A DNA stretch of 64,000 nt. Origin: Halomarina pelagica. GTDB taxonomy: Archaea > Halobacteriota > Halobacteria > Halobacteriales > Haloarculaceae. The DNA is taken from positions 2,108,001-2,172,000 of the forward strand of contig NZ_CP100454.1 in the NCBI RefSeq assembly GCF_024228315.1, written 5' to 3'. The translations under genes were made by a program, and so were the position numbers. Shown here in pieces: positions 52,079-61,813 of this stretch. Each line of letters begins with the position of its first letter. The stretch's first letter is position 1. The notes under the pieces were generated by a model, which ran no database searches, had not been told where the DNA came from, and saw nothing but the letters and a program-made list of their open reading frames with translations.

Positions 52079-53293
52079 TCAGTCGGCGTCGGCGCGCTTC
52101 CCGTCGCGCTCTACCGTCCCCATCCGCAGGTTCACGTCGCCGGTGCCCAGCCGGATCGGCTTGCCGACGATGACGTTCTCCGTCACGCCGTCCAGGTCGT
52201 CCACCTCGCCGTGGATGGCCGCGTCGAGCAGGTGGTTGACGGTCACCTCGAACGCCGCGCGGGCGAGCACGGAGTCCTTGTTCCCGGAGATCCCGTGTCG
52301 GCCGATCGACTCGATCTCGCCGCGGTTCGTCATGATGTCCGCGACGAGCATCAGGTGGCGGATGTTCACGTCACCCAGCCCCTGCTCCTCCAGCGTGTTC
52401 ATCGTCTCCTCGATGATGGTCTCGCGGGCGGCCTCGATACCGAGCTGCCGGTGGACCTCGTGGATGTTGTTACACGTCGCGCGCGACGCGTCGACGCCCT
52501 CGATGTCGAGGACCTTCCCGAACGCCGATCCCTCGGTGTAGAGGACGAACTCCTCGTCGCCGTCGTCGGTCTCCTCCTTCCGGATGACGACGCGGTTGAC
52601 CTCGTCGATGCCTTTGAAGACGATGTCGCGCAGTTCCTCGACCAGCTGGAGGAGCCCGCGGTAGCTCGGCTCCTCGGGGCCGAACTCGATGACCGTCGGC
52701 TGCGGACGGGCGGTCTCGACGCCGAGGTCGCCCTCGATGGTCGCCGCGATCTCCCCGACGATCTCCTCGGTCGCGTCCACGGTCGGCCAGCGCTCGTGGA
52801 GCGTCTCCTCGTTGAGGTCGATCCGCACCAGCATGTCCGCCACGTTGGTCGAGACGTCCCCGAGCGCGAGGACGCGCGTCGCCTCCACCTTCCAGACGAC
52901 CTCGTGGGCGCGCTCGCGGTCGGTCGCGTACTCGTCCTCGAGGTAGACCGTCATCATCGGCGTGTCCGGCGTCTTCCGGGCGTCCACCAGCTCGATGAGC
53001 CGGGGGAGCCCCTGCGTGACGTCGATCTCCGCGACGCCCGCGTAGTGGAAGGTGTTCATCGTCATCTGTGTACCGGGTTCACCGATCGACTGCGCGCTCA
53101 CGGTCCCGACGGGGTCGAGCGGATCGACGCGCGTGTCGATATAGCGGTCCTCGACGCGCTCTGCGATCTCCGTCGCGGTGTCGAGATCGGAGACGCCCTT
53201 CTCCTCGATGACGCGGTACACCTCGTCCTTGAGCCGTCGCGGGAGGTCCGTCCCCTCGACGACCGTCTTCACGTCGTCTTGCGTTGCTGCCAT
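52079..53293 (-). CDS. rpoA2: DNA-directed RNA polymerase subunit A''
   Basis: 404 residues, the C-terminal part of the largest subunit (A). [24 protein letters not shown] is the bridge/trigger-loop region; [27 protein letters not shown] follows, and the C-terminal part contains [26 protein letters not shown]. Overlaps the rpoA' stop by one base (TGATG), ensuring matched synthesis of the split subunit. Confidence 0.97.
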   Translation of the reverse strand: MAATQDDVKTVVEGTDLPRRLKDEVYRVIEEKGVSDLDTATEIAERVEDRYIDTRVDPLDPVGTVSAQSIGEPGTQMTMNTFHYAGVAEIDVTQGLPRLIELVDARKTPDTPMMTVYLEDEYATDRERAHEVVWKVEATRVLALGDVSTNVADMLVRIDLNEETLHERWPTVDATEEIVGEIAATIEGDLGVETARPQPTVIEFGPEEPSYRGLLQLVEELRDIVFKGIDEVNRVVIRKEETDDGDEEFVLYTEGSAFGKVLDIEGVDASRATCNNIHEVHRQLGIEAARETIIEETMNTLEEQGLGDVNIRHLMLVADIMTNRGEIESIGRHGISGNKDSVLARAAFEVTVNHLLDAAIHGEVDDLDGVTENVIVGKPIRLGTGDVNLRMGTVERDGKRADAD

Positions 53294-56214
53294 CAGTCGT
53301 CACCCAGTGCGAAGTGGTCCATGTGTTCAGAGAGGTTGGTCTGCCTGTCCTGGGCGGCCAGGAACTCCTCTCCCTCGTCCTCGAACTCCGCGGCGAGGAC
53401 GCGATCCGCGATGTCGTCGACGTCGATGTCGTTGTCCGCCGACGAGGAGACGTGCACCGGGCTGGTGCCGTCCTCGCCGAACTCGAACTGCACGATGGTG
53501 TCGCTGGTGTCGCGCACCGTCCCGTCGTACTGCGTCTCCAGTTCGGACAGCGCGTTGATGAGCCGCCGCTGGAGGTACCCGGACTTCGACGTGCGAACCG
53601 CCGTGTCGACCAGCCCCTCGCGGCCGCCCATCGCGTGGAAGAAGAACTCCCGCGGGGTCAGCCCGGCGCGGTAGGACGACTCGACGAAGCCGTGAGCGTC
53701 CGCAGAGAGGTTGTTGCGCTGGTAGTGGCTGAGGGTGCGGTCCTCGTAGCCGCGGTTGATGCGCTCGCCTCGAACCGCCTGCTGGCCGACGCACCCGGCC
53801 ATCTGGGTCAGGTTGAGCAGCGACCCGCGCGCCCCCGACCGGGCCATGATGACCGCCGGGTTGTCCTCCTCCAGGTACTCCTCGGCGATGTCGCCCGCGC
53901 TGTCGCGGGCCTTCCCGAGCGTCTGCATGATCTTCATCTCGAGCGTCTCGTCGACCGTCCGCCCGGGCAGGGACTCGAGTTCGTCCGCCTCGTACGTCTG
54001 GATGAGTTCCTCGACGCGATCGTAGGCGTTGTCGATCGCCTCGGTGATCTGCTCTTCCGCCTCGGTGGGCACCGACTCGTCGTCGATGCCGACCGAGAAC
54101 CCGAAGTGCATGATGGCGCGCATCGCGAGCGACGCCACCTCGTTGATGAACATCCGGGCGCGGGTCGTCGAGTACTGCTTGCAGATGGTGTCCACGACCT
54201 CGCCGCCGAACGCCCCGACGGCGTCCTCGTCGATGGTACCGGCCGTGAGGACGCCGTCCTCGATCGTGACCGTATCGCCGGCCGAGGCGGTGAACTCCAG
54301 GTTCAGCCCCGCCGGGAGCAGTTCGGAGAAGATGGTCCGACCGTTCCAGTAGGGGACCCCGTCGTCGTCGCTGCCGTCAGGCTCGGGGAGTTCGTCGACG
54401 CGGGTCGCGCGCAGCAGGTCGAGCGCCTGCGTCTCGTTGAACTGCGGGTTCTCGTGGGTGAGGAGGTACGTGCCGGAGATGTGGTCCTGGATTGCACCGA
54501 TGATGTTCTCGCCGAAGCGCGGGCTGAGGATCTGCTCCTGGACGCGCATCAGCACGCGCGCCTCGGCGCGCGCCTCCTCGTTCTGCAGCGCGTGCATGTT
54601 CATCTCGTCGCCGTCGAAGTCGGCGTTGTACGGCGGGCAGACGACCGTGTTCAGCCGGAACGTCTTGTACGGCATCACCACGACCTCGTGGGCCATGATG
54701 GACATGCGGTGCAGCGACGGCTGCCGGTTGAAGATGACGATGTCGCCGTCGACGAGGTGGCGGTTCACCTCCCAGCCGGGTTCGACCTTCTCGGACAGCT
54801 CCTCGCAGTTCTTCTCGGTCACCTTCAGGCGGCGGTTGTCCGGGCGCTTGACGTAGTTCGCGCCGGGGTGGCTCTCCGGTCCGTTACGGACGTACCGGCG
54901 GGCGTCCTCCAGGTTCCGCTCGGTGACGTTCATCGTCTGGGTCATCTCGGTCGCCACGCGGTCGGGGACGCCGACCTCGTTCAGGCTGAGGGTGGGGTCG
55001 GGCGAGATGACGGTCCGCGCGGAGAAGTTCACGCGCTTGCCCGACAGCGAGCCGCGGAAGCGGCCCTCCTTCCCCTTGAGCCGCTGGCTGAGCGTCTTGA
55101 GCGGCCGCCCCGAGCGGTGGCGAGCGGGCGGCGTGCCCGAGATCTCGTTGTCCATGAACGTCGTCACGTGGTACTGGAGGAGTTCCCACAGGTCCTCGAT
55201 GATGAGCTGGGGCGCGCCGGCCTCGCGGTTCTCCATGAACCGCTGGTTGATGCGGATGATGTCCACCAGCTTGTGGGTGAGGTCGTCCTCGGAGCGCTGG
55301 CCGTTGTCGAGCGTGATGGAGGGACGGGCCGTCACCGGCGGCACCGGCAGGACCGTCAGGATCATCCACTCGGGGCGGGACTTCTCGGCGCTGATGCCGA
55401 GCACCCGGATGTCCTCGTCCGGGATGTCCTCGAACCAGTCGCGGATGTCGCTCGGCATCAGCTTGTTCATGTCCTCCTCGGTGAGGTCGATGTCGAGGGC
55501 CTTCTCGAGCGACTCGCGGTCGGCCGGTCGCGGGCGGAACTCGCCGGAGATGATCTCGTTGACGCGCGAGACATCGATCCCCGTCTCGTCCGCGAGTTCC
55601 GTGGGCGAGGTGGGCTCGCGCTCCGTCTCGTCGTCCTCGTCGACCGGGCGGCCCTCCATCGCGGCCGCGATGCGCTCGGCGTAGTCCGAGGAGAGCACGT
55701 CCTGCACCTCGTAGTAGGTGGTCGGCTTCTCGTGGTTGATGTCGTACTGCTTCGCGCCGCAGTACGGACAGCGCGACTTCTTGCGCGCCTGCCGGATGGC
55801 CGCCTTCGTCACGTTGTTCAGATCGTTGCCGAGCTGGCGGTCCCGCTCCAGGCGCTCGCGGAACTCGTCGCGCTCCTCCTCGGTCAGACAGAGGCGCGAG
55901 CACTCCCGGCAGGTGCCGCGCAGCAGCCGCCGGATGAGCTTCGAGAACCCGACGTGGATGACCGGCGCGGCGAGTTCGATGTGCCCGAAGTGGCCGTTGC
56001 ACGACCCGGAGTGCTTCCCGCAGGTCTTACACTCGAGCCCGGGATCGATGACGCCCAGGCGGGGGTCCATCAGCCCCATGTCGATGGGGAACCCGTCGTC
56101 GTCGTACGTGTCCGCCGTGATGACCTTCGTCGCGGACATGTCGCGGTACTCCTCCGGGTTCATCAGCCCGAAGCTGATGGCCCCGATTTCCTTGGGAGAC
56201 TGGTTTACACTCAT
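53293..56214 (-). CDS. rpoA1: DNA-directed RNA polymerase subunit A'
   Basis: 973 residues. [24 protein letters not shown] is the N-terminal zinc site; [46 protein letters not shown] is the lid and rudder area; [13 protein letters not shown] holds the three catalytic aspartates that bind Mg2+. [22 protein letters not shown] and [38 protein letters not shown] form the bridge-helix region. Insert-like acidic stretch around 190-240 is usual in haloarchaea. Confidence 0.98.
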   Translation of the reverse strand: MSVNQSPKEIGAISFGLMNPEEYRDMSATKVITADTYDDDGFPIDMGLMDPRLGVIDPGLECKTCGKHSGSCNGHFGHIELAAPVIHVGFSKLIRRLLRGTCRECSRLCLTEEERDEFRERLERDRQLGNDLNNVTKAAIRQARKKSRCPYCGAKQYDINHEKPTTYYEVQDVLSSDYAERIAAAMEGRPVDEDDETEREPTSPTELADETGIDVSRVNEIISGEFRPRPADRESLEKALDIDLTEEDMNKLMPSDIRDWFEDIPDEDIRVLGISAEKSRPEWMILTVLPVPPVTARPSITLDNGQRSEDDLTHKLVDIIRINQRFMENREAGAPQLIIEDLWELLQYHVTTFMDNEISGTPPARHRSGRPLKTLSQRLKGKEGRFRGSLSGKRVNFSARTVISPDPTLSLNEVGVPDRVATEMTQTMNVTERNLEDARRYVRNGPESHPGANYVKRPDNRRLKVTEKNCEELSEKVEPGWEVNRHLVDGDIVIFNRQPSLHRMSIMAHEVVVMPYKTFRLNTVVCPPYNADFDGDEMNMHALQNEEARAEARVLMRVQEQILSPRFGENIIGAIQDHISGTYLLTHENPQFNETQALDLLRATRVDELPEPDGSDDDGVPYWNGRTIFSELLPAGLNLEFTASAGDTVTIEDGVLTAGTIDEDAVGAFGGEVVDTICKQYSTTRARMFINEVASLAMRAIMHFGFSVGIDDESVPTEAEEQITEAIDNAYDRVEELIQTYEADELESLPGRTVDETLEMKIMQTLGKARDSAGDIAEEYLEEDNPAVIMARSGARGSLLNLTQMAGCVGQQAVRGERINRGYEDRTLSHYQRNNLSADAHGFVESSYRAGLTPREFFFHAMGGREGLVDTAVRTSKSGYLQRRLINALSELETQYDGTVRDTSDTIVQFEFGEDGTSPVHVSSSADNDIDVDDIADRVLAAEFEDEGEEFLAAQDRQTNLSEHMDHFALGDD

Positions 56215-56217
56215 GTA

Positions 56218-58044
56218 TTAGACTGCGTCCTTCAGTTCGATGCGCGGCGCGATCCCGAGCGCCTTCATCTCGTCCAGGAGGAGCTTGAACGCGTAGCTCA
56301 TCTCGATGCGGTGGATGTCCGTCTCCTCGCCGCAGTTCGGGCAGTACACCCGACGCTGCTCGACGTTCTCGACGGCGGCCATCCCGCAGTTGCCGCAGAT
56401 GTCGATGAACTCGCGGTCGGACTCGTCGAGCAACCGCTCCTTGAGGGCCATGGCCGCGCCGTGGCCGATCAGCACGTCGCGCTCCATCTCGCCCACGCGC
56501 AGGCCGCCCTCGCGGGCGCGCCCCTCGGTGGGCTGGCGGGTGAGCACCTGCACCGGCCCCCGCGAGCGCGCGTGGATCTTGTTCGAGACCATGTGGTAGA
56601 GCTTCTGGTAGAAGATGATCCCGACGAAGATCTCGGCCTCGATCTTCTCGCCGGTGACCCCCGAGTACATGACCTCCTTCCCGGAGGACTCGAACCCGTG
56701 GTCCCGGAGCGCGTCACGCAGTTCCTCCTCGCTCTCGCCCTGGAAGGCGGTCCCGTCGACGCGACGCCCCTCGAGCGCGCCGACCTTCCCGCCGAGCATC
56801 TCCAGCACGTGACCGACCGTCATGCGCGAGGGGAGCGCGTGCGGGTTGACGATGAGGTCCGGGACGACACCCTCCTGCGTGAAGGGCATGTCCTCCTGGG
56901 GCGCGATGTGGCCGATGACGCCCTTCTGGCCGTGGCGCGACGCGAACTTGTCCCCGAGTTCGGGGATGCGCTCGTCGCGCACCGACACCTTCGAGAGCTT
57001 CGAGCCGTCCTCGCCCTCCATCAGCGTCACCGTGTCCACGGTGCCGTTCTCGCCCGAGCGCATCGTGACGCTCGTCTCGCGGCGCTTCTGCGGGGAGAGA
57101 CCGCCCATGTCGTCGGGTTCCTCCAGGAACCGGGGCGGGCTGGTCTTGCCGAGCAGCACGTCGTTCTCGTCGACGGTCGTCTCGGGGTTGACGAGGCCGT
57201 CCTCGTCGAGGTGCGTGTACGCCTCCTCGCCGCGCGCGCCCCGAACGTCGTCGTCGGGGATCTCGAAGCGGTCCTCCTGGCCGCCGGGGTAGCGGCGCTC
57301 CTCGCCCTCGTAGGTGCGGAAGAAGTGCGAGCGACCGAGCGCGCGGTCGACGGAGCCGCCGTTGAGGACGAGCGCGTCCTCGATGTTGAACCCCTCGTAG
57401 CTCATGACCGCGACGACGAAGTTCTGGGCCGCCGGTCGGTCGTCGAACCCGATCTGCTCTGTGGTCTGGGTCTTGACCATCGAGAGCTGCGGGTAGTGGA
57501 GCAGGTGCTGGCGGGTGTCGGGGCGGATGCGGTAGTTCGCGGAGGGGAGCCCGAGCGACTGCTTGATCATCCCCGACCCCATCGTGATGCGCGGCGAGGC
57601 GTTGTGTTCGGGGTAGGGGATCATCCCGGCCCCGATGCCGAAGATGAGCTGCGGGTCGATCTCGAGGTGGGTGTGCTCGGTCGTGAGTTCGTCCTCGTCG
57701 ACCGCCACGTAGATGTCCTCCTCCTCCTCGGCGTCGATGAACTCGATCGCCCCCGTCTCGACGAGGTCGTGGAACTCGATCTGTCCGGCCTCGAGCGCCT
57801 CGGTGTCCTCGTCGGTGACGAGCGGTTCGCCGTTCTCGACGACGATGAGGGGGCGGCGTGCGCGCCCCGCGTCGGCGTTGATGATGACCTCGCCGGTGCG
57901 CTCCTTGACGGAGACGTTCACCATCGAGCTGACGTCGCCGCGGCGGCGCGCCTGCCTGATGTCGCTCGCGAGCTTGTGTGGATCGGGGTGCGTCCCGATC
58001 AGACTGCCGTTGACGTAGATCTTCGCGTCTCGTGCCTGACTCAT
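56218..58044 (-). CDS. rpoB1: DNA-directed RNA polymerase subunit B'
   Basis: 608 residues, C-terminal part of the split second-largest subunit. [59 protein letters not shown] and [27 protein letters not shown] are catalytic-core blocks; [31 protein letters not shown] and the zinc site CGNCG...CPNCG close it. One base separates it from rpoB''. Confidence 0.98.
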   Translation of the reverse strand: MSQARDAKIYVNGSLIGTHPDPHKLASDIRQARRRGDVSSMVNVSVKERTGEVIINADAGRARRPLIVVENGEPLVTDEDTEALEAGQIEFHDLVETGAIEFIDAEEEEDIYVAVDEDELTTEHTHLEIDPQLIFGIGAGMIPYPEHNASPRITMGSGMIKQSLGLPSANYRIRPDTRQHLLHYPQLSMVKTQTTEQIGFDDRPAAQNFVVAVMSYEGFNIEDALVLNGGSVDRALGRSHFFRTYEGEERRYPGGQEDRFEIPDDDVRGARGEEAYTHLDEDGLVNPETTVDENDVLLGKTSPPRFLEEPDDMGGLSPQKRRETSVTMRSGENGTVDTVTLMEGEDGSKLSKVSVRDERIPELGDKFASRHGQKGVIGHIAPQEDMPFTQEGVVPDLIVNPHALPSRMTVGHVLEMLGGKVGALEGRRVDGTAFQGESEEELRDALRDHGFESSGKEVMYSGVTGEKIEAEIFVGIIFYQKLYHMVSNKIHARSRGPVQVLTRQPTEGRAREGGLRVGEMERDVLIGHGAAMALKERLLDESDREFIDICGNCGMAAVENVEQRRVYCPNCGEETDIHRIEMSYAFKLLLDEMKALGIAPRIELKDAV

Positions 58045-58045
58045 G

Positions 58046-59611
58046 TTAGTCGTCCGCTGGTTGCTGGTCGAACGTCTCGATACCCGGCATCCCCTCGACG
58101 CCCATCGTGGCGAGTTCGCGCTTGAGCCCGCGCTCGTCCTCGACGTTCTGTGAGAGTTCCATCGCCTGCGCGAAGTTCTTCACGAGGCCGCAGTTCGGAC
58201 CCTCCGGCGTCTCGGAGGGACAGATGCGCCCCCACTGGGTGGCGTGCAGGTCGCGCGCCTCGAAGTGCGGCTGCGACCGCGAGAGGGGCGAGCGGAGGCG
58301 ACGGAGGTGCGACAGCACGCCCATGTAGTCCGTGCGGTCCACGAGCTGGGAGACGCCCGAGCGCCCGCCCACCCAGTTGCCCGTCGCGATGGGGTGCTCG
58401 AGGCGCTCGGTGAGCACGTCGGAGCGGACGACGGTGCTCACGGTGAGCCGCCGGTTACGCATGTTCGCGCGTTCGAGCTGGTACTTCACGTCGCGCGCGA
58501 GCTTGTTCAGCGCCGTCCGGAAGAGGTCGCGCATGAGGTCGCCGCTGACCTTCAGGCGCTTGTTGGCGTAGTGGTCCTTGTCGTCGGCGTCGCGGCGCTT
58601 CAGCGCGAGTTCGAAGCAGGCCTCGGCCATCCGACAGAGGTAGTACGCCTTGTTCATCCGCACTTCCTCCTCCTCGATCCCCTCCTCGTGGAGGTGCGGC
58701 AGGAGGTAGCGGTCGATGACGTAGTTGGCGCGCTTGAGCTGGTAGTTCTTGCCCTGGCCGCTGGCGACGCGCTTGCCGAGCGCCTCGATCGCCTCGTAGG
58801 TCGTCTGGACCTCGGCGGCCTCCAGGTTCTCGAGCATGAACTTCACGATCTCGGGGTCGTCGCTCACGCGGTGGACGATCTCCTCGTCGGACTCGAGGCC
58901 GAGCGCCCGGACGAGCGTGACGAAGTTGATGCTCCCCGACACCGAGGGGAACGACACCTCGAGGATGCCGCTCCGGTTGCGCTCACAGAGCACCAGCGCG
59001 CGGTAGCCCCGGCGCTGGCTGAACGTCTTCGCGACCTGGATCTCGTCGCCGTAGCGCGTGTCGTACTCCGCGAGGATCTTGTTCGGCGCGAGGTCCTCGC
59101 TGGTCATGAGCACGCGCTCGGAGCCGTTGACGATGAAGTAGCCGCCGGGGTCGGCGGGGTCCTCGCCGATCTCGACCAGTTCGTCGCGCGAGAAGCCCGC
59201 GATGTTGCACTTGTTCGAGCCGACCATGATGGGCATGCGCCCGACCTTCGTCTCCGCCTGGTCGACGACGTGTTCCTCCTCTTCCTTCCCCCCGCGGACG
59301 ATCGTCATCTCCATGAACACCGGTGCGGCGTAGGTGATGTTCCGGAGGCGCGCCTCCTGCGGGTAGAGCAGTTCCTCGCTCCCGTCGGCCTCGCGCACCC
59401 GGGGCGTGGTCACCCGCACGTCGCCCAGCTCGACGTACACCGGTTCCTGGCCCTCCTTGTCGCCGATGTCGGTGTCGATGGTGCCCTTCTCCTCGACGAC
59501 CTCCTGCATCCCGCGCTCGAGGAACGCGTTGAACGAGCGGAAGTGGTGTTCGGCGAGGCGGTCGCGCGAGAAGTACTCCCGGGAGATGACGCGTCGGTCT
59601 TGCCTGTTCAT
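58046..59611 (-). CDS. rpoB2: DNA-directed RNA polymerase subunit B''
   Basis: 521 residues, N-terminal part of the split B subunit. [39 protein letters not shown] is the conserved start; [35 protein letters not shown] and [35 protein letters not shown] match the lobe, protrusion and fork. The split between B'' and B' falls where most euryarchaea have it. Confidence 0.98.
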   Translation of the reverse strand: MNRQDRRVISREYFSRDRLAEHHFRSFNAFLERGMQEVVEEKGTIDTDIGDKEGQEPVYVELGDVRVTTPRVREADGSEELLYPQEARLRNITYAAPVFMEMTIVRGGKEEEEHVVDQAETKVGRMPIMVGSNKCNIAGFSRDELVEIGEDPADPGGYFIVNGSERVLMTSEDLAPNKILAEYDTRYGDEIQVAKTFSQRRGYRALVLCERNRSGILEVSFPSVSGSINFVTLVRALGLESDEEIVHRVSDDPEIVKFMLENLEAAEVQTTYEAIEALGKRVASGQGKNYQLKRANYVIDRYLLPHLHEEGIEEEEVRMNKAYYLCRMAEACFELALKRRDADDKDHYANKRLKVSGDLMRDLFRTALNKLARDVKYQLERANMRNRRLTVSTVVRSDVLTERLEHPIATGNWVGGRSGVSQLVDRTDYMGVLSHLRRLRSPLSRSQPHFEARDLHATQWGRICPSETPEGPNCGLVKNFAQAMELSQNVEDERGLKRELATMGVEGMPGIETFDQQPADD

Positions 59612-59838
59612 TCTATCACGAGTCGGTATACTACGGCGACGTCTGCGGTTCGCGAGTTGCGCTCGATGCGGACGACGTCGCCCACGTCGGCGTCCATCGA
59701 GCGCAGCGCGGGGTCCCGTCGCTTGATCTTCGGTAAGTCGGTACGGTCGATGTCGTACTCGGCGAGCACGTCGTCGACCTCCGCGTCGTCGACGATAGTG
59801 TGCTCTGGCACGAGGTCGTGTTGGCTTGCGTCTACCAT
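59608..59838 (-). CDS. rpoH: DNA-directed RNA polymerase subunit H (Rpb5-like)
   Basis: 76 residues: [68 protein letters not shown], the C-terminal Rpb5 fold. It opens the polymerase operon and its stop overlaps the rpoB'' start (ATGA). Upstream, A/T-rich gttatgtgg and gattaacgc boxes at 59885-59910 can serve as promoter. Confidence 0.97.
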   Translation of the reverse strand: MVDASQHDLVPEHTIVDDAEVDDVLAEYDIDRTDLPKIKRRDPALRSMDADVGDVVRIERNSRTADVAVVYRLVIE

Positions 59839-59941
59839 GTGTGGCTCTGGACGGTCGAGAAGGCTGTCACGAGATACTACAGCGCGTTAATCGTTCCGGC
59901 CACATAACGCTTACTAAGTAGGGCAGCGGCGCTCTCGCTAC

Positions 59942-59960
59942 GTCGGAACGAGGTTCCGAC
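59942..59960. promoter_or_regulatory. Perfect inverted repeat upstream of rpoH
   Basis: GTCGGAAC, loop GAG, GTTCCGAC. It is about 100 bp before the rpoH start codon, upstream of the likely promoter, and 140 bp before tRNA-Asp on the other side. It could be an operator or a hairpin in a divergent transcript. Nothing else is seen in 59839-60100 apart from promoters. Confidence 0.4.
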
Positions 59961-60100
59961 AGGCCGCTTCACGCCAACCGGTATGCCGGCGTCACTGATG
60001 TACTAATCGGTGCGCTCCGCGGTATCATACGTTTTGCGGCGCGTCGTTTGGAAAGGGTTAAATGAAGCCGCTAACAACGATTGAGTGCAGCACACCCGGT

Positions 60101-60173
60101 GCCCGGGTGGTGTAGTGGCCCATCATACGACCCTGTCACGGTCGTGACGCGGGTTCAAATCCCGCCTCGGGCG
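60101..60173 (+). tRNA. tRNA-Asp (anticodon GTC)
   Basis: Acceptor GCCCGGG pairs with CTCGGGC, anticodon stem around the CTGTCAC loop gives GTC, T-arm GCGGG/CCCGC around TTCAAAT, discriminator G at 60173. No encoded CCA, no intron. A TATA-like gggttaaatg is at 60055-60064. TTTTT follows at 60174, a likely terminator. Confidence 0.95.
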
Positions 60174-60300
60174 TTTTTCGGAACACAACGCGAACGAGGA
60201 GCGTAGCGACGAGTGAGCCGTGTTCCGAAATCGACTCACGAGGGATTTGAACCCTGCCAGTCGCGCGCAGCGACCGAAGGGAGCGAGCACGTCTGGTTCT

Positions 60301-60322
60301 GGTTCAAATCCCGCCTCGGGCG
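60301..60322 (+). repeat. 22-bp copy of the tRNA-Asp 3' end
   Basis: Identical to 60152-60173, the T-loop to discriminator part of tRNA-Asp, in the same orientation and 149 bp downstream. A shorter copy (14 bp) is at 60547-60560. This is what attachment-site duplication by a tRNA-targeting integrase leaves. No integrase gene is present between the copies. Confidence 0.8.
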
Positions 60323-60456
60323 CTTCTTCGATTTCTACTCCGTGAGCGACCGGCGTAGCCGTGTCGCGATTCGCTGAAATCGAAGAGCGGTCGGACGAAG
60401 GGATTTGAAGCAGGGAGCACGCAGTCCGAGCGTAAGTGAGGAACCGTGCGACCGTG

Positions 60457-60517
60457 GTTCAACTCCCGTCGGACTCGTCTCCCTCGTCGCTTCGCTCCTC
60501 GGTCACCTCGCCCGACG
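60457..60517 (+). repeat. Repeat shared with the 3' flank of tRNA-Arg
   Basis: Matches the reverse complement of 31020-31080 with about five differences over 61 bp, including the last 20 bases of tRNA-Arg (here TTCAACTCCCGTCGGACTC). Together with 60243-60296, inverted relative to 30881-30934, it shows that both tRNA loci carry the same set of fragments. Confidence 0.7.
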
Positions 60518-60546
60518 TCGTTCGCGACCGCGAAGCGGTCGCTCAC

Positions 60547-60560
60547 TCCCGCCTCGGGCG
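60547..60560 (+). repeat. 14-bp partial copy of the tRNA-Asp 3' end
   Basis: TCCCGCCTCGGGCG, the last 14 bases of tRNA-Asp, third copy in the array after 60152-60173 and 60301-60322. It ends 69 bp before the FAD-oxidase gene. Confidence 0.65.
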
Positions 60561-60629
60561 TTCCTTCGATTCTCACCTCGCGAGCGGACGGGGGCAGATA
60601 CTTGTCCGGCCTCGCACAGTTCGTCGGTG

Positions 60630-61769
60630 ATGAACGGAAGGGACCGTTACGACGTGATCGTGGTCGGCGTCGGCGGGGTCGGAAGCGCGACCGCGTATCG
60701 GCTCGCCCGACGAGGTGCCGACGTCCTCGGTCTCGAACGCTTCGACGTGCCGCACGGGCGAGGGTCGTCCTTCGGCACTCGTCTCATCTTGCCGGCCGGT
60801 CACCGACCGACGCCGGAGGCGCTCGACCGGCGGGCCTACGCGCTCTGGAGGGACCTCGAGACGGAGACGGGCCGTCGGCTGCTCTCCGTCACCGGCTCCC
60901 TCGGGATCAGTCCGGCGGGCGGGGAGCAGTTCGAGAACGAACTCCGAGCGTGCCGCCGACACGGCGTCGATCACGAGGTGTTGACCGGCTCCGAGGTCTC
61001 CGAACGGTTTCCGGCGTACGACCTCCCGGCCGACTACGAGGCGGTGTTTCAACCCGGGGGCGGGTTCCTCGACTGCGACCGGTGCATCGCCGCGCACGTG
61101 GAAGCCGCGCATCGACACGGCGCGGAGATCCGCGCGCGGGAACGCGTCACCGGGTGGCGATCCACGCCGACCGGCGTCGACGTGACGACGACCCGGGGCG
61201 AGTACGAGGCGGCGGCGCTCGTCGTCACGGCGGGCGCGTGGGCCGGCAAACTGGTCGACTCCCTGCGCGACCTGTTGACGCCGGAACTCCACCTGACCGC
61301 GCGGTTCCAGCCGACGGCTCCCGAACGATTCGCCCCGGAGAACTTCCCCGTCTTCTCGATGACGGCGGAGGAGGGGTTCTGCTACGGGACGCCGATCCAC
61401 CGGACGCCGGGGTTCAAGTTCGCGCACGGTCGACCGCTGGAGCGCCCGACCGATCCCGACGCCCCCGACCGCGAACCGACCGTGGAGGACGAATCGCGGC
61501 TCCGGAGGGTCGCGGAGCGATACTTCCCGGAGGGTGTCGGGGCGACGATGGGGTTGAAGACCGGGTTCATCACGTGGACGGCGGACCGGTCGTACTCGAG
61601 TCCCGTACTCGACACGCTCCCGGAGGCGGAGAACGTCGTCGTCGGCGCGGGGTTCTCCGGCGGCGGATTCAGCTCCGCCCCCGTGACGGGCGAGATCCTG
61701 GCTGACCTGGCGCTCGACGGGCGGACCGACTACGACACGGACCGGTTCTCGATGCGTCGGTTCGACTGA
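60630..61769 (+). CDS. FAD-dependent amine oxidase (sarcosine/N-methyltryptophan oxidase-like)
   Basis: 379 residues from ATG 60630. DVIVVGVGGVGSATAYRLARRGADVLGLER is the Rossmann FAD motif; GRGSSFGTRLI and AALVVTAGAWAGKL follow the MSOX/DadA fold; GFCYGTPIHRTPGFKFA places a Cys where MSOX attaches FAD covalently; GFSGGGFSSAPVTGEILADLAL closes the FAD site. It would oxidise an N-methyl amino acid or related amine with release of H2O2. Substrate unknown. Confidence 0.88.
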   Translation: MNGRDRYDVIVVGVGGVGSATAYRLARRGADVLGLERFDVPHGRGSSFGTRLILPAGHRPTPEALDRRAYALWRDLETETGRRLLSVTGSLGISPAGGEQFENELRACRRHGVDHEVLTGSEVSERFPAYDLPADYEAVFQPGGGFLDCDRCIAAHVEAAHRHGAEIRARERVTGWRSTPTGVDVTTTRGEYEAAALVVTAGAWAGKLVDSLRDLLTPELHLTARFQPTAPERFAPENFPVFSMTAEEGFCYGTPIHRTPGFKFAHGRPLERPTDPDAPDREPTVEDESRLRRVAERYFPEGVGATMGLKTGFITWTADRSYSSPVLDTLPEAENVVVGAGFSGGGFSSAPVTGEILADLALDGRTDYDTDRFSMRRFD

Positions 61770-61813
61770 TCGCGCGCCTCACTGGTCATAGAGGGGCTCG
61801 ACTCCGAGGCGGT

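Noticed and set aside
53284-58125. A 1613-residue open frame on the plus strand across the rpo genes
   Set aside because: It is the antisense shadow of highly biased GC-rich rpo genes, with Val/Asp/Arg-rich low-complexity translation and no family motif.
60405-60629. N-terminal extension of the FAD oxidase gene upstream of 60630
   Set aside because: The extension translates the tRNA-end repeat region and would put 75 odd residues before the Rossmann motif, which normally starts within the first 10 residues.
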